Assembly: GCA_002938045.1 (NCBI GenBank) | Contig: PTLJ01000096.1 | Span: forward strand, 1-6,556 | From: Alphaproteobacteria bacterium MarineAlpha3_Bin4 | GTDB lineage: Bacteria > Pseudomonadota > Alphaproteobacteria > Rhodospirillales > Casp-alpha2 | Length of the DNA stretch: 6,556 nucleotides | Direction: 5' to 3' | Shown here: piece by piece, positions 6,185 through 6,556 of the stretch | Position numbering within the stretch: the stretch's first letter is position 1 | Layout of the letters: each line of letters begins with the position of its first letter | Translations under genes and position numbers: made by a program | Notes under the pieces: generated by a model | Told to the model about the DNA's origin: nothing | The model's input: only the letters and a program-made list of their open reading frames with translations | Database searches by the model: none

Positions 6185-6556
6185 TTAGCCATAATACCGG
6201 AGGTTGTCGCCAGTCTCCACTGTCTTTTGACCATTGTTGCCGGCGCAGTTATCAACCGGACCCAGAAAGGCCTTGATCTGCAGTTGCACCCGTTGTTTGA
6301 CGTCGGCGTCTGGGATCTCGTTCAACGCCTTGGCGATGCAGATTTTGTGATCCGGTAGGTCGGCCGGGCCTAGTGGCACCTATGACATCTTGGCGGCCTC
6401 CAGGCCGTCGAAGAAATTGACAATGGTAAATTTATGCACGTTGGCGATTACCGACAGGCGTTTGCTGCTGTTCCGGTTGGTTTACTACTCGTACTTCTGG
6501 TTCTGCTGAAAGCTGACTTGGAGCGCCGAGTCCAGTTTGGTCTGCACCATGTCTTG
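6185..6556 (-). pseudogene. Broken gene with three in-frame stops, 5' end outside the window
   Basis: One minus-strand frame reads from the window edge to the TAA at 6185-6187 and is protein-like on both sides of its interruptions. These are an adjacent TAG-TAA at 6482-6487 and a TAG at 6380-6382. The pieces read QTKLDSALQVSFQQNQKYE, then a segment with LSVIANVHKFTIVNFFDGL, then PADLPDHKICIAKALNEI and onward with a second Cys (DNCAGNNG) to the end. The frame never shifts. The last 64 codons could be read as a short gene from GTG at 6379, but that start follows directly after a stop and lacks a ribosome binding site. I therefore prefer a decayed gene, or sequencing error in a real one. The family is not recognised; two cysteines and the neighbouring exported protein hint at an envelope protein. 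A C-terminal fragment plus a separate gene ending at 6482 is also possible. Confidence 0.5.

Overview
The window looks like chromosomal DNA of an alphaproteobacterium, possibly Rhodospirillales-like. The evidence is fairly high GC in most genes, a GatB variant motif (GVALMEIV) that I associate with alphaproteobacteria, and a small protein closely resembling the bacterial cereblon homologue of Magnetospirillum. The taxonomic call is from recalled family knowledge, not a search.

Layout. At the left edge a + strand gene (107-448) encodes a small exported lysine- and cysteine-rich protein. It converges on a minus-strand NAD(P)-binding oxidoreductase of the 6-phosphogluconate/3-hydroxyisobutyrate dehydrogenase superfamily (462-1361). 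After a 195-231 base spacer comes a tight minus-strand operon, read right to left: gatC (5219-4932), gatA (4935-3457), gatB (3455-1971) and a 122-residue single-domain CULT (cereblon-type) protein (1961-1593). gatC/gatA overlap by 3 bases, gatA/gatB are 1 base apart, and gatB/CULT are 9 bases apart with a ribosome binding site running over the gatB stop. Upstream, also on the minus strand, lie an exported SH3-domain protein (6141-5353) and the remains of another gene broken by three in-frame stops (6556-6185, running off the window).

How the genes work together. GatCAB is the glutamyl/aspartyl-tRNA amidotransferase that makes Gln-tRNA(Gln) and/or Asn-tRNA(Asn) from mischarged tRNAs. The CULT protein should be co-translated with it. 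Its four zinc cysteines and its three-tryptophan-plus-tyrosine cage, the pocket that in cereblon binds thalidomide-type imides, are all present. This is the most notable item: a stand-alone bacterial cereblon-like ligand-binding domain as the last gene of an amidotransferase operon. The other genes (exported Cys-rich protein, SH3 protein, oxidoreductase) show no evident pathway link to it.

I saw no tRNA, rRNA, CRISPR array, insertion sequence or convincing rho-independent terminator. No gene-free stretch exceeds 300 bases.
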